Shown here: piece by piece, positions 9,181 to 17,682 of the stretch
Numbering within the stretch: position 1 is the first letter of the stretch
Layout of the letters: every line of letters begins with the position of its first letter
Origin: Geminicoccaceae bacterium
Lineage (GTDB): Bacteria > Pseudomonadota > Alphaproteobacteria > Geminicoccales > Geminicoccaceae
Direction of reading: 5' to 3'
DNA: 64,000 nt
Assembly: GCA_028285265.1 (NCBI GenBank)
Contig: JANQPX010000069.1
Location: 372,001-436,000, forward strand
Notes under the pieces: model-generated
The model's database searches: none
What the model was told of the DNA's origin: nothing
What the model saw: only the letters and a program-made list of their open reading frames with translations
Translations under genes and position numbers: made by a program

Positions 9181-9208
9181 GCTCAACGCATATTGCTCAA
9201 CGCATATA
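9181..9208. repeat. Tandem 14-base direct repeat upstream of the flavin reductase
   Basis: GCTCAACGCATAT occurs at 9181-9193 and again at 9195-9207, a 14-base period with only the last base of the unit differing (T or A). It sits about 57-84 bases upstream of the start of the flavin reductase gene on the minus strand. Spacing of just over one helical turn suggests a regulator site, but this is inference. Confidence 0.5.
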
Positions 9209-9688
9209 ACACGTTGGGGGCGAGATGAAGTTAGACTCAAGCCAAAGTCGGTAGCGGTGCCGGCACGTGCAGATGGTCCCGCCCCTCGATCGCCGCCTTC
9301 CTTTTGCCATTGTGTGCGCCAAGTGCCTGGACAGAAGAATGCTCGGCGATGGGGACGAGATGAAATGCGCGCGGCCAGCGTTACCCTATTCACTCGAAGT
9401 ATGAGGCGAGGGTAAAGAGCGACCACGAGATGGTATACGTGACTGCATGCCGTAATGTTCAGAATTGAGGCGGGGACACAGAACCGAGACCGAGCCGGTG
9501 TTTGCCTTGCCAGATTGAGGAATGGTCTTGGAATGCATTGTGATCGGCAAAGGGTACACGGAAAGCGCGCCAAAGATCGTGATGGCTCATTGGGTGAGGT
9601 TGGAACTTTGATGTATCAACGAGCGTGGTCGAGTCAATGGGACCAAAGCCTGCGGTGGAGCGTTGATGAACTGTGCAGTGCAGGTGCA

Positions 9689-9713
9689 GAGGGGAGGGCG
9701 GATAACCCTCCCC
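9689..9713 (-). terminator. Hairpin after the ABC solute-binding gene
   Basis: A perfect 9-base stem (AGGGGAGGG / CCCTCCCCT) with a 7-base loop lies 21 bases past the stop of the solute-binding protein gene. There is no T-run after it on the minus strand, so it may stabilise the mRNA end or act with Rho rather than as a classical terminator. Confidence 0.5.
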
Positions 9714-9733
9714 TGTGAAAGTTTCGTCTGGGC

Positions 9734-11284
9734 TCAGATTTTGTAGCCGAGCTTCCTGGCCCCTTCGAGGAAGTTTTTGTACTGGCTCTTTTGGTTGTCG
9801 ATGCCAAGCTTTTGGACGATCTGCGTCCACTCCTCCGCGGCTTGATCAAGGGCATCCTGAGACGACAACTCACCGACGACGGCTTTCGAAATATTGCGAC
9901 CTAACGCGTCGGCATATTCTGGCGTGCCTTCCCAATAGAATTGCGGGTAGCCGACTTCGACATTTGCCTTGCCGCCAGCAAGGTGATCCTTGGCGCGATC
10001 AAGTGTGGTAAAAATGCCGGCATTCGTCGACCAGAGCTCGTTGTCGGTGCCACGCTGCGGGTTGGGTTGCGTATAGAGTGCTGCGGCCTCGTCTGTGTAG
10101 TGGGAGAGGCCGTAGGGATCAGAGCCGCAATACTCATCGGCGACAATTTCATCCGATATCGCGGGGTGCGACATGCGGAAGAGATAGTAGAACGCTGCGT
10201 CCTTGATCTCTTGAGGCGCGGCAGCCGGAATCGCGCCAGTACGGCACCAGAGGGAGATGGCCTTATGGTTGATGCTACCGTCATCTTGCTCCCAGCCTGG
10301 AACGATCGCAGCGCCCTGATCTTGAGCGCGTTCCGGTCCCTGCTGTTGGACGGTAAATTCGGCAAGGTCGATCCACCAGACTGACATCACATCTGCGCCG
10401 GACTGCCAACGTTGAATGGTCTGCCCGAGATCCATTGACTCTTTACCTGGAGGGCCGAACTTGATGATCTCCTTATACATATCGAGGGCTTCGACTGCGG
10501 CCGGCGTATTGATGGTCGGTGTCATGTTCTCATCGAAGTAATTGACGCCGTTTGAGGCGGCAATGTCCATCCAAAAGCCCCAGCCAAAATTTGGTGGATT
10601 AACGACCATCGAAGTTCCGGCGATACCCTGGCTCGCCAGTTCCTCGGTGAAAAATTGGGTGCACTCGAGGAAATGCGGCCAGGTCTTAGGGACTTCTAAT
10701 TCACGTTGAAATCGTGCCGAGAACTTCTTCTGCAGTTCGGAGTCATTAAAATAGGAAGGCCGGTAGTGGAGGATATGGATATCACCGTCCAGCATAAGAC
10801 CGTAGGTACTGCCGTTCCACTTGGTGTAGAATTCGCCATAAGCCGGCATCACCCAGTCGAGATAGTCAGCGCTCTCGGCATATTGCGCAAAATATTCGTC
10901 TAACGGTTCGAGCATGCCGGTCTCAGCAAAGGAACCGAAAAACAGACTGGGGAACTGGACGAAGTCGAAGCGTGGACTTCGTGACAGGAGTTGCGGCAGC
11001 ACCTTGGCCATGGTGTCGCCGCCTTCGTAAAGCTCACGGCTTTTGATGCCAACGCCGGCCTCAGCCATGAACTTGTCTGACAGCCAAAGTGGTGCGTGTA
11101 ACCAGTTGCTGTCTTGGAAATAGGTAAGCTCAATATCATTGAAGAGCTTAGCCGACGGGGTGAGCGACTTGCTATCGGCAAAGGCGCGTTTTGGCATCGC
11201 GATTCGCGAGGATGCCGCAACGCCTGCTGCTGCGGCAGCGGTTCGCACGAACTTCCGGCGGTTCATGGCGCTAAAGATTCCCAT
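9734..11284 (-). CDS. ABC transporter solute-binding protein (CUT1-like, Tat-exported)
   Basis: A 516-residue periplasmic binding protein of the MalE/UgpB-like superfamily. It has a twin-arginine signal (NRRKFVRTAAAAAG) ending near a FADS site. It is longer than the usual 420-450 residues for sugar-binding proteins. The start codon at 11284 is the second of two ATGs, placed 6 bases from AGGAGG. It is the last gene of a five-gene operon behind two permeases and two ATPases. Polyol, glycerol or sugar are possible ligands: the two-ATPase composition resembles the rhizobial glycerol importer GlpSTPQV, but the sequence is not clearly GlpV. Confidence 0.85.
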   Translation of the reverse strand: MGIFSAMNRRKFVRTAAAAAGVAASSRIAMPKRAFADSKSLTPSAKLFNDIELTYFQDSNWLHAPLWLSDKFMAEAGVGIKSRELYEGGDTMAKVLPQLLSRSPRFDFVQFPSLFFGSFAETGMLEPLDEYFAQYAESADYLDWVMPAYGEFYTKWNGSTYGLMLDGDIHILHYRPSYFNDSELQKKFSARFQRELEVPKTWPHFLECTQFFTEELASQGIAGTSMVVNPPNFGWGFWMDIAASNGVNYFDENMTPTINTPAAVEALDMYKEIIKFGPPGKESMDLGQTIQRWQSGADVMSVWWIDLAEFTVQQQGPERAQDQGAAIVPGWEQDDGSINHKAISLWCRTGAIPAAAPQEIKDAAFYYLFRMSHPAISDEIVADEYCGSDPYGLSHYTDEAAALYTQPNPQRGTDNELWSTNAGIFTTLDRAKDHLAGGKANVEVGYPQFYWEGTPEYADALGRNISKAVVGELSSQDALDQAAEEWTQIVQKLGIDNQKSQYKNFLEGARKLGYKI

Positions 11285-11350
11285 CATGTGCCTCCTCTGA
11301 TATCGGGCGGCCGTGGTGCCGGCCCTTGGTTGTAGTCTTTCTAATCACGG

Positions 11351-12466
11351 TTAACCGAGAAAGACTTCGCTTTCTGGGTCAAACAGCATGACGTCGCGTT
11401 TTTCATAATGTAGGCCAATCCGCTCGCCGCGCCGATAGGCAACATCGGGCGGTGCCAAAGCACGCAGGGGCGTTTCACCGTTTGCACATGTGAGGATCGA
11501 CTGCTCGCCCAAATATTCATTGATCAGCAGTTCAACGTCGACTCGTTCGACATTCTGCCTTTCCTGCCCGTTCGCAGGTCTGAGATTTTGGGGGCGGATT
11601 CCGATCAAGACCTGTTGGATTCCTCGCTGTTGGAGAGCCCGAGTTCGATCGTCGTCGATATGAAAAACCAGACCGCTAGCCAGAGCGCGAAGATGTAGTG
11701 CGTCACCGGCGCTGACGACGTCGCCCATCATAAAATTGGTGGGCGGCTCACCGATGAAATCAGCGACAAAGCGATTGGCAGGTCGATGGTAGAGATCATC
11801 CCGCGTGCCATACTGCTGAAGGACACCATCGGTCATGACGGCGACTTTATCAGCTAGAGCAAGAGCCTCCATTTGATCGTGAGTGACGTAGACCGTCGTC
11901 TTACCTATTGATTGATGGACGCGCTTGAGCTCGAACAACATCTGGAATTTGAGATGTGCATCGAGATGGCTCATCACCTCGTCAAGGATAAAGGCTGCAG
12001 GTTCACGTATGAGCGCACGACCGAGTGACACGCGTTGTTGCTGGCCACCCGAAAGCTCACCTGGTCGCTGGCCGAGAATGGCCTCGATCCGGAGAAGTTT
12101 TGCGATCCTAGCAATCTCATCGTCTCGTCTGGCTGCGTCGATACCTTTGACTTCGAGGGGAAAGCCTAGATTTTCGGCAACCGTGAAGTTCGGATACAGA
12201 GCATAGGTTTCGAAAGCCATGGCGACGTTTCGCGCCTCTGGCGACAATTTGTTCACCACCTTGTCATCGAAACGAATCTCTCCCGAGCTGATGTCTTCAA
12301 GGCCGACAATCATCCTTAGTGTTGATGTTTTGCCGCAGCCGCTTGGTCCCAATAGGGCGACGAAAGAACCGTCTTCCACTGTCAAAGAGAAGTCCTTAAC
12401 CGCATGCACTGCTTGGCCGCGAGACCGATAGACTTTGTTGACTTGATCTAGTTCCACCCGCGCCAT
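11351..12466 (-). CDS. ABC transporter ATPase 2 (UgpC/MalK-like)
   Basis: A 371-residue ATPase with Walker A GPSGCGKTS, signature LSGGQQQRVSLGRAL and a C-terminal regulatory OB-fold (TOBE) domain. Walker B reads FILDEVMSHLD, with the catalytic Glu kept but Val in place of the usual Pro. The ATG at 12466 overlaps the stop of the preceding ATPase gene (TAATG), which decides the start over a longer frame. It pairs with the neighbouring, clearly different ATPase, so the transporter is likely driven by an ATPase heterodimer. Confidence 0.9.
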   Translation of the reverse strand: MARVELDQVNKVYRSRGQAVHAVKDFSLTVEDGSFVALLGPSGCGKTSTLRMIVGLEDISSGEIRFDDKVVNKLSPEARNVAMAFETYALYPNFTVAENLGFPLEVKGIDAARRDDEIARIAKLLRIEAILGQRPGELSGGQQQRVSLGRALIREPAAFILDEVMSHLDAHLKFQMLFELKRVHQSIGKTTVYVTHDQMEALALADKVAVMTDGVLQQYGTRDDLYHRPANRFVADFIGEPPTNFMMGDVVSAGDALHLRALASGLVFHIDDDRTRALQQRGIQQVLIGIRPQNLRPANGQERQNVERVDVELLINEYLGEQSILTCANGETPLRALAPPDVAYRRGERIGLHYEKRDVMLFDPESEVFLG

Positions 12467-13569
12467 TAGTGCAGAAGACTCCTTCCAGTCGTGGGACAAA
12501 AGTAGAGGAAGCTCGACGGGTCGAACACAACACGGAGCGGCTGGTTTGGTTGAAAATCGCGGTCGATTTCGGTGAGACAGGTGAGCTTTTGTGCACCGAT
12601 ATCGAATAGCAGTACACCGGCAGCGCCGAGCGCTTCGAACATTTCCGCCTTGCCCATGACCTCATAATGACCGTCTGGCAGTGGATCACCTTCGCTCAAC
12701 ACCTTGATGCTTTGGGGGCGAACACCAAGATGCACCGCGCTTTGCGCTTCGAGTTTGTCACGGTGAGCATGGGCCACAGGCAGTGTCAACGCTCCGTCGC
12801 TTGGTGTGACCATGAGCCGATCCTGCTCCATTGTAAGGCTACAGCTAAGCTCATTGATCGATGGCTGGCCGAGATGGCGCGCGACAAAGATACTGTTCGG
12901 GCGCTCGAAGACATCGTGAGGTGTTCCAATTTGCACGAGGCCGCCATGTCCCATAACACCTATACGATCACCAAGAGATAAGGCTTCGGCATAGTCATGG
13001 GTGACATAGAGCGTCGCAGTTCGGCGTAGTTCTTCGAGCGTGTGGAACTGCTGCCGCAGCTCATGACGAATCTTGGCATCGAGATGGCTGATCGGCTCGT
13101 CCAAAAGAAACACTTTGGGCTGCGCCACGAGTGTGCGTCCTAATGCGGTGCGCTGTTTTTGGCCGCCTGAGATTTCACCGGGCCTGCGGTCGAGTAGAGG
13201 ATCGATACGAAGAAGCTTTGCAACGCCTTCGACCTTTTCCTTGATCGCTTGGGCGTCAAGTCGGCGCGCACGAAGAGGACTTGCGATGTTTTCAAATACG
13301 GTGAGATGCGGATAGAGAGCATAGCTCTCAAAGGTCATGGCGACAGGTCGTTTGTAGGGGGGGACCCCGTTCATCGCTTGTTTGTCGATGATGACGCTGC
13401 CCGCATCCGGCTGCTCTAACCCAGCAACACACCGAAGGAGCGTGGTTTTTCCGATGCCGCTTGGTCCAACGACAACGAAGAACTCGCCTGTCTCGATGGA
13501 GAGATCCAAGCGATCGAGCACTGGCGAATCGAAACCCTTACAGAGTTGACGGAGTTCCAACATCGCCAT
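12466..13569 (-). CDS. ABC transporter ATPase 1 (UgpC/MalK-like)
   Basis: A 367-residue ATPase with Walker A GPSGIGKTT, signature EISGGQKQRTALGRTL (Ile for the usual Leu), Walker B FLLDEPISHLDAK and a TOBE-type C-terminus ending in a Pro-Ser-Ser-Phe segment. The start at 13569 (MAMLELRQL) is fixed by a TAATG overlap with the upstream permease gene; a longer open frame lies inside the permease and is not used. It is not a near-duplicate of ATPase 2, so the two sites of the heterodimer are probably non-equivalent. Confidence 0.9.
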   Translation of the reverse strand: MAMLELRQLCKGFDSPVLDRLDLSIETGEFFVVVGPSGIGKTTLLRCVAGLEQPDAGSVIIDKQAMNGVPPYKRPVAMTFESYALYPHLTVFENIASPLRARRLDAQAIKEKVEGVAKLLRIDPLLDRRPGEISGGQKQRTALGRTLVAQPKVFLLDEPISHLDAKIRHELRQQFHTLEELRRTATLYVTHDYAEALSLGDRIGVMGHGGLVQIGTPHDVFERPNSIFVARHLGQPSINELSCSLTMEQDRLMVTPSDGALTLPVAHAHRDKLEAQSAVHLGVRPQSIKVLSEGDPLPDGHYEVMGKAEMFEALGAAGVLLFDIGAQKLTCLTEIDRDFQPNQPLRVVFDPSSFLYFCPTTGRSLLH

Positions 13570-14408
13570 TAGCCCTTTACCACGCCAAGCGACAGGCCCC
13601 GCACCATGTAGCGGCGGAGTAGGATGAACATGATCACGGGCGGCAGCATGGCGACGAGCGAAAAGGCCATAACCAGGTTCCACAATGTCTGACTGCCCGC
13701 AGTGAAAGACGGGATGTGGACAGGGAACGTTTTGACATTGGTGCCAGTCAAAAGATTTGCGAAGAGATATTCGTTCCAAGCGAAGATAAAGCAAAGCATG
13801 GCAACGGAAATCATGCCGGGAAAGACCAGGGGGAGGGTAACTTTAAAAAAGGCACGAAACGGTGTGTACCCATCAAGATAGGCCGCTTCTTCGAGCTCAC
13901 GCGGCGCATCTCTGAAGAAGACCATCATCAGCCATGTGGCAAGCGGCAAGTTGAAGACCAGATACAGGATGATCAGCGATAGATAGCTGTCGGTACCCCA
14001 GGGCGTAGCGTCAAACAAAAAGAACATCGGAATCAGGATAGCAACCGGCGGGAACATCCGGTTAGACAGGATCCAGAAGGCAAGGTTTTCACCGATCGGG
14101 CCCTTCAAAAAACGGGCGAGCGCGTAGCCGGCGAGTGTGCCTAGAAAGAGCGAAAGCAGCGTGTTTGCTGTTGCTACAAAGAGGCTGTCCAAAATTGACT
14201 TCAAGGATCCAGGGTCGGCAAAGATGCCAGCATAATTGCCTGGTTTCATTGTTTCCGGCCAGAAGGTCGGAACCATTCGATTGATTTCTTCTACAGGCTT
14301 CAATGACGTGATGATCTGGAAGTAGAAAGGAAAGAGTGTGAACAACAGCCACACGACCAAAAAGACCCAAAGCAGCACGCGAATGAGGCTGATTGACGAT
14401 CGCTCCAT
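13569..14408 (-). CDS. ABC transporter permease 2 (MalG-like)
   Basis: A 279-residue membrane protein with about six helices. The cytoplasmic EAA loop reads EEAAYLDGYTPFRAFFKVTLP, the site that docks with the ATPase. The start at 14408 is set by a TGATG overlap with the first permease gene. MalG-like features include the long periplasmic loop after the first helix (SLKPVEEINRMVPTFWPE). It would form the transmembrane channel with permease 1. Confidence 0.92.
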   Translation of the reverse strand: MERSSISLIRVLLWVFLVVWLLFTLFPFYFQIITSLKPVEEINRMVPTFWPETMKPGNYAGIFADPGSLKSILDSLFVATANTLLSLFLGTLAGYALARFLKGPIGENLAFWILSNRMFPPVAILIPMFFLFDATPWGTDSYLSLIILYLVFNLPLATWLMMVFFRDAPRELEEAAYLDGYTPFRAFFKVTLPLVFPGMISVAMLCFIFAWNEYLFANLLTGTNVKTFPVHIPSFTAGSQTLWNLVMAFSLVAMLPPVIMFILLRRYMVRGLSLGVVKG

Positions 14409-15382
14409 CAGGCGAACGCCTGGGCCTTCAAGACCCTTTTGAGATATTGCAGGAAGAGTGTGATCAAAATCGCAGCGACCACGAAGATGATCCAAGCGTA
14501 AGCGGCGGCCTCTCCCACCTCGAACTCACGGATACCTTTTTGGAAAGCGATGAATACAGGAAGTTCAGAGCTCTGCGCGGGGCCTCCTGCGGTCATCACA
14601 TACACCTTGTCGACGAACTTATAGGCATCCATGAAACGTAGGATAAATGCGATTGCTATGATCTCCTTCAACATGGGCAGGGTGATCCGTCGGAGCACTG
14701 TCCAGGCGGAGGCACCGTCTACTCGGGCAGCCTCGTAAACAGCCGGCGGTAGGGAAACGCGGCCGCTATAGACAATAAGAAGCGGAAGCGCCGTCCATTG
14801 CCAAACGTCGGCGATTACCAAAGACCACAGCGCAAGTTTGGCATCGAGCCATTCGATTCGTTCTAGAGGATCGAGGAAACCGATATGAATGAGGAGATGG
14901 TTGATAGCGCCATTATTGGCCTGCAGTAAAAATTTCCAAAGGACCCCGACGATCGAGGGCGGGAGCATCATCGGCATGACCATCAGGATCAGGCAGATCG
15001 TGCGGATCAGATTGCTCTTGACCGTCTCGTAGAGCACGAGCGCGAGCGCTGCCCCTAGGAGCACCTGCAAGCAAGCTCCGAAAGTGAGGTAGAAGGCAAG
15101 ATGGCCAACACTGGACTGAAAGCGATCAGAGGCCAGAACACGGGAAAAGTTCTGCCAACCAACATACTGCCAGTCCTGACGGAAAAGGCTCATCATGTTG
15201 GTGTCCTGGAAGGCATGATAGGCCATCCAGATGGTCGGGTAGATCACGATGGCGATAAGAATGAGAACTGGCAGGCCCACCATCACCGCCGGAACCCAGC
15301 GTCCGACAATTAGGTGCTGCTTCTTACCTTTAGCTTGAAACCAATCCGGTGTCTCAGCTGAGCTCCCGTCGACGGTGGTCAT
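14408..15382 (-). CDS. ABC transporter permease 1 (MalF-like)
   Basis: The first gene of the operon, encoding a 324-residue permease with about six helices after a polar 25-residue N-terminus. The EAA motif is YEAARVDGASAWTVLRRITLP. It is followed directly by permease 2, both ATPases and the binding protein, all on the minus strand with 1-nt overlaps or short gaps. A promoter with an inverted repeat lies about 80-110 bases upstream. Confidence 0.92.
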   Translation of the reverse strand: MTTVDGSSAETPDWFQAKGKKQHLIVGRWVPAVMVGLPVLILIAIVIYPTIWMAYHAFQDTNMMSLFRQDWQYVGWQNFSRVLASDRFQSSVGHLAFYLTFGACLQVLLGAALALVLYETVKSNLIRTICLILMVMPMMLPPSIVGVLWKFLLQANNGAINHLLIHIGFLDPLERIEWLDAKLALWSLVIADVWQWTALPLLIVYSGRVSLPPAVYEAARVDGASAWTVLRRITLPMLKEIIAIAFILRFMDAYKFVDKVYVMTAGGPAQSSELPVFIAFQKGIREFEVGEAAAYAWIIFVVAAILITLFLQYLKRVLKAQAFA

Positions 15383-15784
15383 CTGGGTTCAGCCCTGCCG
15401 CCTTCGCAACACACCTGATGAATCACCATGCCTCCCGTCGATCTCATTGCCGCGGACCGTCATTATACGATTCAAAAGGTGTGGGTCATCACACCGGTTT
15501 GTCAAGCGATCCGATTTTTCTTTCCTCTTTCCCTGTCATGAATTTTCGATCCGAGAGATCGCTTTTGGGTGGCTCATGCGCTGTTTAAGGCCTTAAAGGG
15601 CGCTATGCCTGCACCTGCGATTACATCCAGTCAATGTGACGCATGGTGTCCGCCCCCACGCCATTCGCCTTGCCCGCCAGGAAGGTACGGTCGCCAGCCG
15701 ACATGTCGTGAGTTCTTGCCTGTCAATCGACGCTGAAACACCAAGGCTCGGATGACGTTTTGTTCGATGTGGATGAATGGCTCG
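15383..15784. other. Intergenic region between the ABC and TRAP operons
   Basis: About 400 bases with no convincing gene. The right part is downstream of the TRAP large permease gene and shows no obvious T-tailed hairpin. The left part holds the ABC operon promoter described separately. Confidence 0.5.
15462..15495 (-). promoter_or_regulatory. Putative promoter and operator of the ABC operon
   Basis: On the minus strand a perfect TATAAT box (15462-15467) is preceded, 16 bases upstream, by ATGACC (15484-15489) as a weak -35. That -35 is the centre of an inverted repeat GGTGTG-N6-CACACC (15478-15495). A TTGACA (15500-15505) lies just upstream, too far from TATAAT to pair with it. A repressor bound to the inverted repeat would cover the -35. 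No regulator gene is adjacent. Confidence 0.5.
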
Positions 15785-17068
15785 CTAAAGGCCAATCAGC
15801 CGTGGCAGGGTCAATGAGATTGCCGGAATGAACGTAATCATCATCAGCGCTGCAAAGATTGCTATGTAAAACGGCCAGATTGTACGGACTGCCACTTCCA
15901 TAGGCAGTTTTCCGACCGCGCAACCGACAAACAGGCAGGATCCTACTGGCGGCGTGCAGAGGCCCAAGCCCAGATTCACCAGGAGCATCACGCCGAATTG
16001 TAGTGGATCCATTCCGAGGCTACTGGCGACGGGCAGGAAGATTGGTGTGCAGATGAGGATAAGCGCTGCCATGTCCATAATCATTCCCAGCACTAAGAGA
16101 GCAGCGTTAATCATCAGGAGAATGAGGATGGGATTCTCGGTCAACCCAGTTAGCAGCATGACCGTTTTATCGGGTACGCGGTAAAAAGTGAGCATATAGG
16201 CAAAGGCGCCGGCACAGGCGATCAGGATCATGACCATCGCGGTTGTGCGCACTGCTTGGATGACGGCGATGCGGAATTTCTCAAAGGTCATGCTTCGATA
16301 GACCAACACCGTGACAAGGAACGCATAGATTGCGCCGAAGGCACCAGACTCAGTGACGGTAAAAACACCAGACAACACGCCACCGACGATGATGATAGCG
16401 GTAAAGAGACCGGGTATTGCGCCGATGAAGCTGGCGAGAAGTGGCGACAATCCCGGAAACGGCTCAGCGCGATAGCCTCGGCGCACGGCCACAATGTAGG
16501 CTGCTGTGGCTAAACAGAGGCACATGAGGATTCCGGGCGCGATCCCGGCAAGAAAAAGGTTGGAAATCGAGATACCTCCACCTGCCGCGATCGCGAAGAT
16601 GATCATATTGTGGCTTGGTGGGATGATAATGCCGGCGAGTGACGACGTGACGGTAACGTTCACGGCATAGTCAGCGTCATAGCCCTTTTCTTTCATCACC
16701 GGTACGAGGATCGAACCGAGCGCAGAGATATCCGCGACGGCTGAGCCCGAAATTCCGCCGAACAGCATTGAAGAGAAGACGTTGACGATGCCGAGACCGC
16801 CGCGCACGGCACCAACTGCTGCCGAGGCAAAGCGAACGAGACGCATGGCGATTCCACCATGGAACATGAGTTCGCCTGCAAAAATGAAGAAGGGAATCGC
16901 CATCAAAGAGAAGACATTGATGCCCGAAACAATCCGTTGGAATCCAATCATCAACGGCAGGCCTTCGAACCAGAAGGCTGCGATGGCAGCCATTCCTAGT
17001 GCAAAGGCCACTGGCAGGCCGATTGTCACAAAGATCGCAAACAGACCGAGAAGAACCAAAAGCCCCAT
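15785..17068 (-). CDS. dctM: TRAP transporter large permease (DctM)
   Basis: A 427-residue protein with about 12 membrane helices, the size and pattern of DctM, which carries out Na+- or proton-coupled transport of solute delivered by the DctP binding protein. Typical motifs are SAVADISALGSILVPVM, GIIIPPSHNMIIFAIAAG and the C-terminal FGVMLLVNLGLGLCTPPVG. It lies 10 bases after dctQ. Substrate class (often carboxylates, sugar acids or ectoine-type solutes) cannot be told from this subunit. Confidence 0.95.
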   Translation of the reverse strand: MGLLVLLGLFAIFVTIGLPVAFALGMAAIAAFWFEGLPLMIGFQRIVSGINVFSLMAIPFFIFAGELMFHGGIAMRLVRFASAAVGAVRGGLGIVNVFSSMLFGGISGSAVADISALGSILVPVMKEKGYDADYAVNVTVTSSLAGIIIPPSHNMIIFAIAAGGGISISNLFLAGIAPGILMCLCLATAAYIVAVRRGYRAEPFPGLSPLLASFIGAIPGLFTAIIIVGGVLSGVFTVTESGAFGAIYAFLVTVLVYRSMTFEKFRIAVIQAVRTTAMVMILIACAGAFAYMLTFYRVPDKTVMLLTGLTENPILILLMINAALLVLGMIMDMAALILICTPIFLPVASSLGMDPLQFGVMLLVNLGLGLCTPPVGSCLFVGCAVGKLPMEVAVRTIWPFYIAIFAALMMITFIPAISLTLPRLIGL

Positions 17069-17078
17069 TATGGGTTCC

Positions 17079-17615
17079 CTATAGCGTCATCTCGCGTCGG
17101 ATGTCGCGCCCTGACAGGAAGCGGACGAGATGGCCCAGCGAAAACAGGAGAACCAGTCCCCCACCTATAGTGAGAGGCAGTGAACGCAGGCCTTCCGGCA
17201 AATGAATCAGGGGAATCATAGATCCCCATTTGAAGAGGGTGAGCTGCCATCCATACCAAAACATCAAAAGGCCGAAGCCTGCCAACAACAAATCGCTGGT
17301 CAACACGAAGGCCGACTGCATGCGACGTGTGACAGCGTTGCGGAACATCGTGACGGATAGATGCGTATTCTCATGGATACCGACTGCAGCCCCTAAGAAA
17401 GCGATCGTCATCACCAAGAGCAACGCGGCCTGTTCGACCCAGGTCGGCGTCGCATTCAACACATATCTACCAAAGACGAGCCAGCCAAAAATCACTGTCA
17501 AGACGACAAGAGACATGCCTGTGAGAATGCGACAGAACGCGGCGATGCCATCGAGCAGGCCATCCAACCATCGGAGGGCCGCTGGGAGATCCTGGTCGGT
17601 TTGCCGATCGTTCAT
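17079..17615 (-). CDS. dctQ: TRAP transporter small permease (DctQ)
   Basis: A 178-residue, four-helix membrane protein matching DctQ in length and in the helix pattern. Characteristic residues include the FGRYVLNATPTWVEQAALLLV region and FLGAAVGIHENTHLSV. It sits between dctP and dctM, and the gap after dctP contains a very stable hairpin, so the membrane subunits are probably made in smaller amounts than the binding protein. Confidence 0.93.
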   Translation of the reverse strand: MNDRQTDQDLPAALRWLDGLLDGIAAFCRILTGMSLVVLTVIFGWLVFGRYVLNATPTWVEQAALLLVMTIAFLGAAVGIHENTHLSVTMFRNAVTRRMQSAFVLTSDLLLAGFGLLMFWYGWQLTLFKWGSMIPLIHLPEGLRSLPLTIGGGLVLLFSLGHLVRFLSGRDIRREMTL

Positions 17616-17629
17616 GGGAACCTCCCATA

Positions 17630-17667
17630 AGCGCGCGCTCGCCGTAGACAGGAGCCGAGCGCGCGCT
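17630..17667 (-). other. Stable intercistronic hairpin between dctP and dctQ
   Basis: A 12-base perfect stem (AGCGCGCGCTCG paired with CGAGCGCGCGCT) with a 14-base loop lies in the 67-base gap between the two genes. There is no T-run. Such hairpins usually block 3' exonucleases and partly terminate, raising the yield of the binding protein over the permease; that role is inferred. Confidence 0.7.
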
Positions 17668-17682
17668 CAAATTCCGCTCAGT

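Larger units (their letters stand above)
9125..9733. other. Gene-free stretch with a direct repeat and a hairpin
   Basis: About 600 bases between the flavin reductase and the ABC solute-binding gene. Long frames exist on both strands, but their products are rich in Arg, Pro and His, have no ribosome binding site and match nothing I know. The supported elements are a 13-base tandem direct repeat (9181-9207) and a strong hairpin (9689-9713). Confidence 0.5.

Noticed and set aside
9459..9830. Minus-strand frame at the 3' end of the binding-protein gene
   Set aside because: It overlaps a well-supported gene, has no start site and its product is low-complexity Pro/His/Arg-rich.
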